A stretch of DNA of 64,000 nucleotides from Streptomyces sp. NBC_01485 (GTDB lineage: Bacteria > Actinomycetota > Actinomycetes > Streptomycetales > Streptomycetaceae): assembly GCF_036227125.1 (NCBI RefSeq), contig NZ_CP109435.1:2790001-2854000 (forward strand), read 5' to 3'. Positions 10,024 through 18,383 of this stretch are shown piece by piece. Each line of letters opens with the position of its first letter. Position 1 is the first letter of the stretch. The position numbers were made by a program, and so were the translations under genes. The notes under the pieces are model-generated. The model had not been told where the DNA came from, ran no database searches, and saw nothing but the letters and a program-made list of their open reading frames with translations.

Positions 10024-10848
10024 ATGTCGTTGAAGAGCCTCGCGCTGATCGAGAACTGGCCGGTTCCCTCCGCCTCGGCGGGTGTCGTACGGGCCGACGG
10101 TGCGGTCCTGGGGACCCACGGACCCGTCGGGCGGCGTTTCCCGCTGGCCTCGGTCACCAAGCCGCTCGCCGCGTACGCCGTGCTCGTCGCGTACGAGGAG
10201 GGGGCGGTCGAGCTGGACGAGCCGGCCGGGCCGCCCGGGTCCACGGTCCGCCACCTCCTCGCCCACACCTCCGGGCTGGCCTTCGACGAGCACCGGGTGA
10301 CCGCGCCCCCCGGGGAGCGGCGGCTGTACTCCAACGCCGGGTTCGAGCAGCTCGGCGACCATCTCGCGAAGGCGACGGACATCCCGTTCGCGGAGTATCT
10401 GCGGCAGGCGGTGCTGGAGCCGCTGGGGATGGCCGACACCGCCCTGGCGGGCGCGGGCTCGCCGGCCAGGGACGGCGTGTCGACCGTGACGGACCTGCTG
10501 CGGTTCGCGGCGGAGGTGCAGGCGCCGCGGCTGCTGGATCCGCGGACGGTGGCCGACGCGATGAGCGTGCAGTACCCGGGCACCAAGGGCGTCCTGCCGG
10601 GTTACGGGCACCAGAGCCCCAACGACTGGGGGCTCGGTTTCGAGATCCGCGACGCCAAGTCCCCGCACTGGACGGGGAGTTCCTCGTCGCCGCGCACCTT
10701 CGGGCACTTCGGGCAGTCCGGTACGTTCCTGTGGATCGATCCCGAAGCGGGCGTCGCCGGAGTCGCCCTGACGGACCGTCCGTTCGGGCCGTGGGCGGTC
10801 GAGGCGTGGCCGCCGTTCACGGACGCGGTGCTGGCGGAACTCCGGTAG
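10024..10848 (+). CDS. Serine hydrolase, class C beta-lactamase/esterase family
   Basis: 274 residues with no signal peptide, so cytoplasmic. The catalytic SxxK reads SVTK (residues 43-46); the second motif is YSN in RRLYSNAGFEQL, and HFGQSGT replaces the usual KTG box. This fits a beta-lactamase-fold esterase or peptidase rather than a resistance enzyme. A TAGGCT -10 (10011-10016) lies exactly 7 nt before the ATG, so the mRNA is likely leaderless. Its TAG stop directly abuts the stop codon of the convergent pirin gene (TAGCTA). Confidence 0.88.
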   Translation: MSLKSLALIENWPVPSASAGVVRADGAVLGTHGPVGRRFPLASVTKPLAAYAVLVAYEEGAVELDEPAGPPGSTVRHLLAHTSGLAFDEHRVTAPPGERRLYSNAGFEQLGDHLAKATDIPFAEYLRQAVLEPLGMADTALAGAGSPARDGVSTVTDLLRFAAEVQAPRLLDPRTVADAMSVQYPGTKGVLPGYGHQSPNDWGLGFEIRDAKSPHWTGSSSSPRTFGHFGQSGTFLWIDPEAGVAGVALTDRPFGPWAVEAWPPFTDAVLAELR

Positions 10849-11526
10849 CTAGCCGAGTGGTTGGCCGGCCGGCAGGCCGGCCATCTCCCACAGCAGCAGC
10901 TCCGCCCCCGTCACGCCCACCGCCTCCATGTCCTTCGCGTCGGTGATGCGCGCCGCGTCGCCCGGCCCCAACTCCACGCCGTCCAGCCGGACTTCGCCGC
11001 GCACGACCTGCGCGTACACGTACGGCCCGTCCGGCACCGCCGTCCGCTCCCCCGCGAGCAGCCGCCGTACGTGGAGCATCGCGCCCGCCTCCGGGACGGC
11101 GTACGGCGTCGAGTCGGCGATGCCGTGGACGATCTCGTACGACGGGTCGCCGCCGGGGTCCAGGGGGGCCAGCCACATCTGAAGGAACGTCAGGGGCGTG
11201 GGGCCGTCGTTGCGTTCGACGTGCCGGACGCCGGACGCCGAGCTGAGCCGCTGCACGTCCCCGGGGCGCACCAGCGTCTCGTGGCCGGCCGAGTCGCGGT
11301 GGGTCAGCTCGCCCTCGACGACCCAGGTGACGATCTCGGTGTGGCTGTGGGGGTGCTCGTCGAAACCGGCGCCGGGGGCGAGGCGTTCCTCGTTGCAGGC
11401 GATCAGCGGGCCGAAGCGGAGGTTGCCGGGGTCGTAGTGCGGGCCGAAGGAGAAGGCGTGCCACGACTCGATGCCGGCGGCCGGGTCGCCGCCTGGGTAG
11501 CGCTCGTCGGCGCGCCGTACGTCCAT
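10849..11526 (-). CDS. Pirin-like bicupin protein
   Basis: 225 residues. The N-terminal cupin has the pirin metal motif FDEHPHSHTEIVTWVVEGE (His, His, His, Glu) and the second half is a degenerate cupin (VRGEVRLDGVELGPGD). YhhW-type pirins can act as quercetin dioxygenases; the substrate here is unknown. The start is the ATG at 11526, though the GTG directly before it (11529) is equally possible. A TACCGT box a few nt upstream suggests a near-leaderless transcript. Confidence 0.9.
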   Translation of the reverse strand: MDVRRADERYPGGDPAAGIESWHAFSFGPHYDPGNLRFGPLIACNEERLAPGAGFDEHPHSHTEIVTWVVEGELTHRDSAGHETLVRPGDVQRLSSASGVRHVERNDGPTPLTFLQMWLAPLDPGGDPSYEIVHGIADSTPYAVPEAGAMLHVRRLLAGERTAVPDGPYVYAQVVRGEVRLDGVELGPGDAARITDAKDMEAVGVTGAELLLWEMAGLPAGQPLG

Positions 11527-11665
11527 CACGCGACCACGGTAGACCCGCCGCCCCTACGATGACCGCCCCGACGGCCGCGCAACGGCCGTTGCCACGCCCG
11601 TGGGCCGTCCTCAACCTGCGACCCGGCGGCACACGGCCCCGTCCCGATAAGGCAGTCTTGTCCAC

Positions 11666-12871
11666 GTGCCCGAACCCGAAACGAGTCGCCCCGACCCCGC
11701 GGCGCGCGCCGTCCACTCCCACCCCGCGACGCTGAAGCGGCTGGAGAAGTCCTCCGGAAGTCTCGCCGCCCAGGCCATCGCGCGGATGGACGAGACACTG
11801 TCGTGGTACCGGGCGATGCCCCCGGAGAACCGTTCCTGGATCGGGCTGGTCGCCCAGGCGGGTATCGCCGCCTTCACCGAGTGGTTCCGGCATCCGGACG
11901 CCCCGCAGGCCATCTCCACCGACGTGTTCGGCACGGCGCCGCGCGAGCTGACGCGGGCCATCACGCTGCGGCAGACCGTCGAGATGGTGCGGACCACCAT
12001 CGAGGTCATGGAGTCCGCGATCGACGAGGTCGCGGCCCCCGGCGACGAGAACGTGCTGCGCGAGGCGCTCCTCGTGTACGCCCGGGAGATCGCCTTCGCC
12101 ACCGCCCAGGTCTACGCCCAGGCCGCCGAGGCGCGCGGCGCGTGGGACGCCCGGCTGGAGTCGCTCGTCGTGAACGCCGTGCTGAGCGGCGAGGCCGACG
12201 AGGGGGCCGTGAGCCGGGCCGCCGCGCTCGGCTGGAACTCGCCGGAACACGTGTGCGTGATCCTCGGGACCGCGCCCGACGGGGACTCCGAGCTGACCGT
12301 GGAGGCCATCCGGCGGGCCTCGCGGCACGCCAAGCTCCAGGTGCTCACCGGGGTGCTCGGCACCCGGCTCGTGGTGATCGCGGGCGGCAGCGACAATCCG
12401 CTCGCCGTCGCCAAGTCGCTGATCGGGCCGTTCGCCGCGGGCCCCGTGGTGGCCGGGCCGGTCGTGCCCGACCTGCTCGCCGCGACCCGGTCCGCGCAGG
12501 CCGCCGCCGCCGGGCTCAAGGCCTGTTCCGCGTGGCAGGACGCGCCCCGGCCGGTGCTGGCGGACGATCTGCTTCCGGAACGCGCGATCGCCGGTGATCC
12601 CGGTGCGCGCGATCAGTTGGTGGAGGAGATCTACAGACCGCTGGAGGAGGCCGGGTCCGCGCTTCTGGAGACGCTGTCCGTCTATCTCGAACAGGCGTCC
12701 AGTCTCGAAGGGGCCGCACGGATGCTCTTCGTTCACCCGAACACCGTGCGCTACCGGCTTCGACGTGTGACTGACGTCACCGGATGGTCACCCTCGGATG
12801 TACGCTCCGCGTTCACGCTCCGGATCGCGTTGATCCTGGGGCGCCTGGTCGACGGCGATCCCCAGACCTAG
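11666..12871 (+). CDS. fasR: FasR, PucR/CdaR-type activator of fatty acid synthesis
   Basis: 401 residues, GTG start. The C-terminal PucR-type helix-turn-helix (SSLEGAARMLFVHPNTVRYRLRRV, split around NTVRYRL) follows a GGDEF-like CdaR middle region and an N-terminal RsbRD-like helical domain. It lies directly upstream of fabD-fabH-acpP-fabF. In S. coelicolor FasR activates this operon, and gene order and full-length architecture match, so I assign the symbol. It probably senses acyl-chain status. The nearest -10-like element is CAGTCT, 7 nt before the GTG. Confidence 0.92.
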   Translation: MPEPETSRPDPAARAVHSHPATLKRLEKSSGSLAAQAIARMDETLSWYRAMPPENRSWIGLVAQAGIAAFTEWFRHPDAPQAISTDVFGTAPRELTRAITLRQTVEMVRTTIEVMESAIDEVAAPGDENVLREALLVYAREIAFATAQVYAQAAEARGAWDARLESLVVNAVLSGEADEGAVSRAAALGWNSPEHVCVILGTAPDGDSELTVEAIRRASRHAKLQVLTGVLGTRLVVIAGGSDNPLAVAKSLIGPFAAGPVVAGPVVPDLLAATRSAQAAAAGLKACSAWQDAPRPVLADDLLPERAIAGDPGARDQLVEEIYRPLEEAGSALLETLSVYLEQASSLEGAARMLFVHPNTVRYRLRRVTDVTGWSPSDVRSAFTLRIALILGRLVDGDPQT

Positions 12872-12874
12872 GCA

Positions 12875-12893
12875 TTTGTCGGGAGTCCACAAA
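12875..12893 (+). promoter_or_regulatory. Candidate FasR operator upstream of fabD
   Basis: TTTGT-N9-ACAAA inverted repeat in the 89-bp gap between fasR and fabD, immediately after the fasR stop. Its position fits an activator site for the fab operon. The link to FasR is inference; no other copy was recognised in the window. Confidence 0.4.
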
Positions 12894-12960
12894 ACCCCCT
12901 GCCGTTCTTCGTCCCTGTCCTCACGGGCGGCTTTGGCCGTCCCCAAGAGAGAGTGTGAGA

Positions 12961-13887
12961 GTGCTCGTACTCGTCGCTCCCGGCCAGGGCGCCCAGACGC
13001 CCGGCTTCCTGACCCCCTGGCTCGAACTGCCCGGTGCCGCCGCCCGCGTCGCCGCGTGGTCGGACGCCATCGGCCTGGACCTCGCCCACTACGGCACGCA
13101 GGCCGACGCGGACGAGATCCGTGACACCGCGGTGGCCCAGCCGCTGCTGGTCGCCGCCGGCATCCTGTCCGCCACGGCTCTCGGCGACCTTTCCGACCTC
13201 GCGCCCGGCGCCGTCGCGGGCCACAGCGTCGGCGAGTTCACCGCCGCCGTCTTCGCCGGGGTCCTCGACGACACCGCCGCGCTGGGCCTCGTCCGCAGGC
13301 GCGGGCTGGCCATGGCCGACGCCGCCGCGATCACCGAGACCGGCATGTCGGCGCTGCTCGGCGGCGACCCCGACGTGTCCGTGGCGCATCTGGAGAAGCT
13401 GGGGCTGACCCCCGCGAACATCAACGGCGCGGGCCAGATCGTCGCGGCGGGCACGCTGGAGCAGCTCGCCGCGCTGGCCGAGGACAAGCCCGAGGGCGTC
13501 CGCAAGGTCGTCGCGCTGAAGGTCGCCGGCGCCTTCCACACGCCCCACATGGCGCCCGCCGTCGAGACCCTCGCCAAGGCCGCCGCGGAGCTCTCGCCGG
13601 CCGACCCGAAGATCCGTTACGTCTCCAACAAGGACGGCCGGGCCGTCACCGGCGGCGACGAGGTGCTGCAGCGGCTGGTCGGCCAGGTCGCCAACCCGGT
13701 CCGCTGGGACCTGTGCATGGAGACCTTCAAGGAGCTCGGCGCGACCGCGATCGTCGAGGTCTCCCCCGGCGGCACGCTGGTCGGCCTCGCCAAGCGCGCC
13801 CTGCCCGGCGTGCGGACGCTCGCCCTCAAGACCCCTGACGACCTCGACGCCGCTCGTGCGCTCATCGCCGAGCACGGCGTCGCCTGA
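12961..13887 (+). CDS. fabD: Malonyl-CoA:ACP malonyltransferase
   Basis: 308 residues; transfers malonyl from CoA to ACP for type II fatty acid synthesis and also primes polyketide synthases in Streptomyces. The N-terminal motif is LVAPGQGAQTPGF, the nucleophile Ser is in GHSVGEFTAAV (about residue 89) and the catalytic His in GAFHTPHM. The GTG at 12961 gives the usual MLVLVAPGQG start; a GTG at 12955 is an in-frame alternative. A GAGAG stretch lies about 10 nt upstream. First gene of the fab operon, 10 bp before fabH. Confidence 0.96.
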   Translation: MLVLVAPGQGAQTPGFLTPWLELPGAAARVAAWSDAIGLDLAHYGTQADADEIRDTAVAQPLLVAAGILSATALGDLSDLAPGAVAGHSVGEFTAAVFAGVLDDTAALGLVRRRGLAMADAAAITETGMSALLGGDPDVSVAHLEKLGLTPANINGAGQIVAAGTLEQLAALAEDKPEGVRKVVALKVAGAFHTPHMAPAVETLAKAAAELSPADPKIRYVSNKDGRAVTGGDEVLQRLVGQVANPVRWDLCMETFKELGATAIVEVSPGGTLVGLAKRALPGVRTLALKTPDDLDAARALIAEHGVA

Positions 13888-13896
13888 GGAGCCGTG

Positions 13897-14898
13897 ATGG
13901 CGAAGATCAAGCCCAGCAAGGGCCATCCGTACGCGCGCATCCTCGGTGTCGGCGGCTACCGGCCGGTCCGGGTCGTCCCCAACGAGGTCATCCTCGAGAC
14001 GATCGACTCCTCCGACGAGTGGATCCGCTCGCGCTCCGGCATCGAGAGCCGGCACTGGGCGAACGACGAGGAGACCGTCGCCGCCATGTCCATCGAGGCG
14101 TCCGGCAAGGCGATCGCCGACGCCGGGATCAACGCCGGGCAGATCGGCGCCGTGGTCGTCTCGACCGTCTCGCACTTCAAGCAGACCCCGGCCGTGGCCA
14201 CCGAGATCGCCGACCGGCTCGGCACGGACAGGGCCGCCGCCTTCGACATCTCGGCCGGCTGCGCGGGCTTCGGCTACGGCCTGACCCTGGCCAAGGGCAT
14301 GGTCGTCGAGGGTTCGGCGGAGTACGTCCTCGTCATCGGCGTCGAGCGGCTGTCCGAGCTGACCGACCTGGAGGACCGTGCGACGGCCTTCCTGTTCGGC
14401 GACGGCGCGGGCGCGGTCGTCGTCGGCCCGTCCGCCGAGCCGGCGATCGGCCCGACGGTCTGGGGCTCCGAGGGCGACAAGTCGGACACCATCAAGCAGA
14501 CCGTGCCGTGGACGGACTACCGCGACGGCGTGGTCGCCAGGTTCCCCGCGATCACGCAGGAGGGCCAGGCGGTCTTCCGCTGGGCCGTGTTCGAGATGGC
14601 GAAGGTCGCCAAGGAGGCCCTGGACGCCGCCGGCGTCACCGTCGACGAACTGGACGTCTTCATCCCGCACCAGGCCAACGAGCGGATCATCGACTCGATG
14701 GTGAAGACTCTCAAACTGCCGGAGTCCGTCACGGTCGCCCGTGACGTGCGCACCACCGGCAACACCTCGGCCGCCTCGATCCCGCTCGCCATGGAGCGGC
14801 TTCTGGCGACCGGCGAGGCGAAGAGCGGGGACACCGCGCTCGTCATCGGATTCGGGGCGGGTCTCGTCTACGCCGCCACTGTCGTTACCCTCCCCTAG
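13897..14898 (+). CDS. fabH: Beta-ketoacyl-ACP synthase III
   Basis: 333 residues; condenses an acyl-CoA starter with malonyl-ACP. In Streptomyces, FabH accepts branched starters from valine, leucine and isoleucine. The triad is visible: Cys122 in SAGCAGFGYG, His258 in IPHQANERI, Asn289 in TTGNTSAASIP. The start is the ATG at 13897 with GAGGA 7 nt upstream; a GTG sits immediately before it. It follows fabD by 9 nt and is followed by a small hairpin and acpP. Confidence 0.96.
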   Translation: MAKIKPSKGHPYARILGVGGYRPVRVVPNEVILETIDSSDEWIRSRSGIESRHWANDEETVAAMSIEASGKAIADAGINAGQIGAVVVSTVSHFKQTPAVATEIADRLGTDRAAAFDISAGCAGFGYGLTLAKGMVVEGSAEYVLVIGVERLSELTDLEDRATAFLFGDGAGAVVVGPSAEPAIGPTVWGSEGDKSDTIKQTVPWTDYRDGVVARFPAITQEGQAVFRWAVFEMAKVAKEALDAAGVTVDELDVFIPHQANERIIDSMVKTLKLPESVTVARDVRTTGNTSAASIPLAMERLLATGEAKSGDTALVIGFGAGLVYAATVVTLP

Positions 14899-14908
14899 GC
14901 ACTCCGTG

Positions 14909-14926
14909 CCGGACCATCCGGTCCGG
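14909..14926 (+). promoter_or_regulatory. Intra-operon hairpin between fabH and acpP
   Basis: A 7-bp perfect stem (CCGGACC/GGTCCGG) with a 4-nt loop, between the fabH stop and the acpP Shine-Dalgarno. It could be an attenuator or a processing/stability element that lets acpP be expressed above its neighbours. Function inferred only from position. Confidence 0.35.
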
Positions 14927-14979
14927 GGCGGGAAGCACCACTGCCACACCCTCTGGAAAACTACGAAGGAGCGCCCGAA

Positions 14980-15228
14980 ATGGCCGCCACTCAGGAAGAG
15001 ATCGTCGCCGGTCTCGCCGACATCGTGAACGAGATCGCCGGCATCCCGGTTGAGGACGTCCAGCTGGACAAGTCCTTCACCGACGACCTGGACGTCGACT
15101 CGCTGTCCATGGTCGAGGTCGTCGTCGCCGCCGAAGAGCGCTTCGACGTCAAGATCCCGGACGAGGACGTCAAGAACCTCAAGACGGTCGGCGACGCGAC
15201 CGAGTACATCCTGAAGAACCAGGGCTGA
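14980..15228 (+). CDS. acpP: Acyl carrier protein
   Basis: 82 residues, acidic four-helix carrier for growing fatty acids. The phosphopantetheine attachment Ser41 is in LDVDSLSMVE, the standard DSL motif. GAAGGAG lies about 10 nt upstream of the ATG. It is placed between fabH and fabF as in other streptomycetes, and is separated from both by 80-100 nt gaps with small hairpins, unlike the tight fabD-fabH junction. Confidence 0.97.
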   Translation: MAATQEEIVAGLADIVNEIAGIPVEDVQLDKSFTDDLDVDSLSMVEVVVAAEERFDVKIPDEDVKNLKTVGDATEYILKNQG

Positions 15229-15332
15229 TCCACCCGGTCTCCCTGGACCGAACTGCCCCGCCACCCGGCGGTGGCGCCGCTCTCCCCGCACCGGCGGGGG
15301 AAGTCCTCCTCGCACCGTTGGAGAAAGAATCC

Positions 15333-16613
15333 GTGAGCCCGACCAATCGCACCGTGGTCGTCACCGGTATCGGCGCAACCACACCGCTGGGTGGCGACGC
15401 AGCCTCGACCTGGGAGGGTCTGGTCGCCGGTAAGTCCGGTGTCAAGGCCCTGCAGGAAGAGTGGGCGGCCGACCAGGCCGTCCGGATCGCGGCCCGTGTC
15501 GCGGTGGAGCCCCTCGAGGTCATCCCCCGGCCGCAGGCCCGCAAGCTGGACCGCTCGGCGCAGTTCGCGCTGATCGCGGCCAAGGAAGCCTGGAAGGACG
15601 CCGGTTTCTCCGGCAAGGCCGGTGAGGCCGACAGCGACGGCAAGGTCGACCCCGACCGGCTCGGCGCGGTCATCGCCTCCGGCATCGGCGGCGTGACCAC
15701 CCTGCTCGACCAGTACGACGTGCTGAGGGAGAAGGGCGTCCGCCGCGTCTCCCCGCACACCGTGCCCATGCTGATGCCGAACAGCCCGTCCGCCAACGTG
15801 GGCCTGCTCGTGGGCGCCCGCGCGGGCGTGCACACGCCGGTGTCGGCGTGCGCGTCGGGCGCGGAGGCCATCGGCTACGCCATCGAGATGATCCGTACGG
15901 GCCGCGCCGACGTCGTCGTCGCCGGCGGTACGGAGGCGGCGATCCACCCGCTGCCCATCGCCGCCTTCGGCAACATGATGGCGATGTCCAAGAACAACGA
16001 CGACCCGCAGGGCGCCTCGCGCCCCTACGACGTGGCCCGCGACGGCTTCGTGATGGGCGAGGGCTCCGGTGTGATCGTCCTGGAGTCCGCCGAGCACGCG
16101 GCGAAGCGCGGCGCCCGGGTCTACGCCGAGGCGGTCGGCCAGGGCATCTCCGCCGACAGCCACGACATCGTGCAGCCGGAGCCGGAGGGCCGCGGCATCG
16201 CGCACGCCCTGCAGAACCTGCTCGACAACACCGACCTGAACCCGGCGGAGATCGTGCACGTCAACGCGCACGCGACGTCGACCCCGGCCGGTGACGTGGC
16301 CGAACTGAAGGCGCTGCGCAAGGTCTTCGGCGACGACGCGGACCACTTCGCGGTGTCCGCGACCAAGTCGATGACCGGTCACCTGCTGGGCGGCGCGGGC
16401 GGTGTCGAGTCCGTCGCGGCGGTGCTCGCGCTGTACCACCGGATCGCTCCGCCGACCATCAACGTCGAGAACCTCGACCCCGAGGCCGAGGCGAACGCGG
16501 ACATCGTGCGGGGCGAGGCGCGCAAGCTGCCCGTCGAGGGCCGTATCGCCGCCCTGAACGACTCGTTCGGCTTCGGCGGGCACAACGTGGTGCTGGCGTT
16601 CCGCAGCGTCTGA
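15333..16613 (+). CDS. fabF: Beta-ketoacyl-ACP synthase II
   Basis: 426 residues; elongating condensing enzyme. Catalytic Cys173 is in TPVSACASGAEAI, with the two His in VNAHATSTPAGD and KSMTGHLLGGAGG and the glycine-rich C-terminal NDSFGFGGHNVV. The start is the GTG at 15333 (S-P-T-N-R-T-V-V-V-T-G-I-G) because GGAGAAAG lies 5-12 nt upstream; an in-frame TTG at 15318 is less likely. Last gene of the fab operon, closed by a 23-bp hairpin. Confidence 0.96.
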   Translation: MSPTNRTVVVTGIGATTPLGGDAASTWEGLVAGKSGVKALQEEWAADQAVRIAARVAVEPLEVIPRPQARKLDRSAQFALIAAKEAWKDAGFSGKAGEADSDGKVDPDRLGAVIASGIGGVTTLLDQYDVLREKGVRRVSPHTVPMLMPNSPSANVGLLVGARAGVHTPVSACASGAEAIGYAIEMIRTGRADVVVAGGTEAAIHPLPIAAFGNMMAMSKNNDDPQGASRPYDVARDGFVMGEGSGVIVLESAEHAAKRGARVYAEAVGQGISADSHDIVQPEPEGRGIAHALQNLLDNTDLNPAEIVHVNAHATSTPAGDVAELKALRKVFGDDADHFAVSATKSMTGHLLGGAGGVESVAAVLALYHRIAPPTINVENLDPEAEANADIVRGEARKLPVEGRIAALNDSFGFGGHNVVLAFRSV

Positions 16614-16623
16614 GCGGTTCACT

Positions 16624-16674
16624 GAACGGCGTGTGGCCCGAACCCCCTCCCGGGGTTCGGGCCACACGCCGTTC
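16624..16674. terminator. Strong terminator of the fab operon
   Basis: Perfect 23-bp inverted repeat (16624-16646 and 16652-16674) with a 5-nt loop, 10 nt after the fabF stop and before the convergent DUF3145 stop. It is the longest perfect stem in the window and can serve both strands. Confidence 0.9.
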
Positions 16675-16689
16675 GATGAGCGGGGCGGT

Positions 16690-17184
16690 TCACACCACCT
16701 GGTGCAGCCAGCGCACGGGAGCGCCCTCTCCCGCGTACCGGAAGGGCTCCAACTCGTCGTCCCACGGCTTGCCCAGGAGCCTGGCGAGTTCGGCCTCGAG
16801 GTCCGTCTCGCCCCGCTGAGACCGTGTCAGCGCGGCGCGCAGCCGGTCCTCGGGGATCAGGATGTCGCCGTGGATGCCGGTGACGGCGTGGAAGATGCCG
16901 AGGTCGGGGGTGCAGCTGTAGCGCTCGCCCTCGGCGGTGGCGCAGGGTTCGGCGGTGACCTCGAAGCGGAGCAGTTGCCAGCCTCTCAGCGCCGACGCCA
17001 GCTTGGAGGCGGTCCCGGCCTCGCCCTTCCAGGAGAACTCCGAGCGCCAGGTGCCGGGCGCGGCGGGCTGCCGGATCCAGTCGAGGCTGACGCGGGTGCC
17101 GAGCACCCCGGCGATCGCCCACTCGACGTGCGGGCACAGCGCGCGCGGCGCGGAGTGCACGTACAGAACTCCACGTGTCGTCAC
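16690..17184 (-). CDS. DUF3145 protein
   Basis: 164 residues, actinobacterial family of unknown function. The start is the GTG at 17184 (V-T-T-R-G-V-L-Y-V-H) because GGAGG lies 7 nt upstream; longer readings have no ribosome-binding site. Visible features are CPHVEWAIAGVLG near the N-terminus and a Trp-rich middle. It is convergent with fabF and separated only by the fab terminator, a conserved neighbourhood in streptomycetes as I recall it. Function not inferable. Confidence 0.88.
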   Translation of the reverse strand: MTTRGVLYVHSAPRALCPHVEWAIAGVLGTRVSLDWIRQPAAPGTWRSEFSWKGEAGTASKLASALRGWQLLRFEVTAEPCATAEGERYSCTPDLGIFHAVTGIHGDILIPEDRLRAALTRSQRGETDLEAELARLLGKPWDDELEPFRYAGEGAPVRWLHQVV

Positions 17185-17465
17185 CGGGACCTCCGGGCAG
17201 AGCGGGACAGTCTTGCAGGCTGGCATGGCGGCGATGGCAGGCAGCCGCGTTGATGGCGAGGCTACCCTGCGGCGGCGCGAGGAGTGTGACGTACCGTCGC
17301 CTCCGGTGCCGTGAACCTCCGCCATTCACCCGGCAGGACGCCTGTACGGGCGGGAGGCGTTCCATCTTGTGGGTGGTTGATTGGCCGGGAACTCCCGCAC
17401 GTTGTCATGGGGGAGCGTTGTCGCGGGAGTACGTGGAGTTCGAGGAGCGAGGGGAACAGCAGCGG

Positions 17466-18368
17466 ATGGGGAAGCGGAACCGGCGGGTGCGGGCCGTGCT
17501 CGCGGGCACGACGGCGGCCGTCCTGGGCCTGGCCGGCTGCGCCGCGTCGGGCGACGGCGACGGCACGAAGTCCTCGGGCGCGCGGGCGCGGCAGGTGAAA
17601 CCGTCTCCGTCGCCGACCCCGGTGTGGGACTCCAGCCCCGCGTCGGTCGCGGCGGTGGGCGACTCGGTCACGCGCGGCTTCGACGCGTGTACGGTCCTCG
17701 CGGACTGCCCCGAGGTGTCCTGGGCGACCGGCAGCAGCGCCGAGGTGAACAGTCTCGCCGTACGGCTGCTGGGGGCGGCGAAGGCGGCCACGCACAGTTG
17801 GAACCACGCGGCGAGCGGGTCGCGGATGGCGGACCTGCCGGGCCAGATGGCGCGGGCGGCGGCCGACGAACCGCAGTTGGTGACGGTGATGGCGGGTGCG
17901 AACGACGCGTGCCGGGCCTCGACTGCGGCGATGACGCCGGTGGCCGACTTCCGCGCCCAGTTCGAGGACGCGATGGGCACGCTGCGCCGCGCGCTGCCGA
18001 AGACCCAGGTGTACGTGGCGAGCGTGCCGAACCTGAAGCGGCTGTGGTCGCAGGGGCGGACGAACGCGCTGGGCAAGCAGGTGTGGAAGCTGGGCATCTG
18101 CCCGTCGATGCTGGGCGACGCGGACGCGCTGGACTCGGCGGCGACCCTGCGGCGGGAGACGGTGCAGAAGCGGGTGGAGGACTACAACACGGTGCTGGCG
18201 GCGGTCTGCGCGAAGGACGTGCGGTGCCGGTTCGACGGCGGCGCGGTGTACGACTTCCGGTTCGGCACGGCCCAGTTGAGCCACTGGGACTGGTTCCATC
18301 CGAGCAAGGACGGGCAGGCGCGGCTCGCGGAGATCGCTTACCGAGCGATCACCGCGAAGGCCTCGTGA
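17466..18368 (+). CDS. Secreted SGNH/GDSL hydrolase lipoprotein
   Basis: 300 residues. A positively charged N-terminus and hydrophobic stretch end in the lipobox LAGC (residues about 22-25), then a Ser/Pro linker (KPSPSPTPVW), so it is anchored to the outer face of the membrane. SGNH blocks are block I AVGDSVTRG with the nucleophile Ser, block III MAGANDACR, and block V DWFHPSKDG with Asp and His. Likely an esterase or lipase on extracellular acyl groups. Start ATG at 17466 with GAGGGGA about 12 nt upstream. Confidence 0.9.
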   Translation: MGKRNRRVRAVLAGTTAAVLGLAGCAASGDGDGTKSSGARARQVKPSPSPTPVWDSSPASVAAVGDSVTRGFDACTVLADCPEVSWATGSSAEVNSLAVRLLGAAKAATHSWNHAASGSRMADLPGQMARAAADEPQLVTVMAGANDACRASTAAMTPVADFRAQFEDAMGTLRRALPKTQVYVASVPNLKRLWSQGRTNALGKQVWKLGICPSMLGDADALDSAATLRRETVQKRVEDYNTVLAAVCAKDVRCRFDGGAVYDFRFGTAQLSHWDWFHPSKDGQARLAEIAYRAITAKAS

Positions 18369-18370
18369 CT

Positions 18371-18376
18371 TAGGGT
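18371..18376 (+). promoter_or_regulatory. Leaderless -10 box of galM
   Basis: TAGGGT followed by exactly 7 nt and the ATG at 18384; no Shine-Dalgarno precedes this ATG. Transcription would begin at the A of the start codon, 15 nt after the previous gene's stop. Confidence 0.55.
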
Positions 18377-18383
18377 TTCGGTC

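Noticed and set aside
10024..10848. Antibiotic-resistance beta-lactamase
   Set aside because: No signal peptide and HFGQSGT in place of KTG; better explained as a cytoplasmic esterase/peptidase of the same fold.
12868..15315. 815-codon minus-strand frame under the fab operon
   Set aside because: Antisense to fabD, fabH and acpP, which carry intact catalytic motifs; no motif in the shadow.
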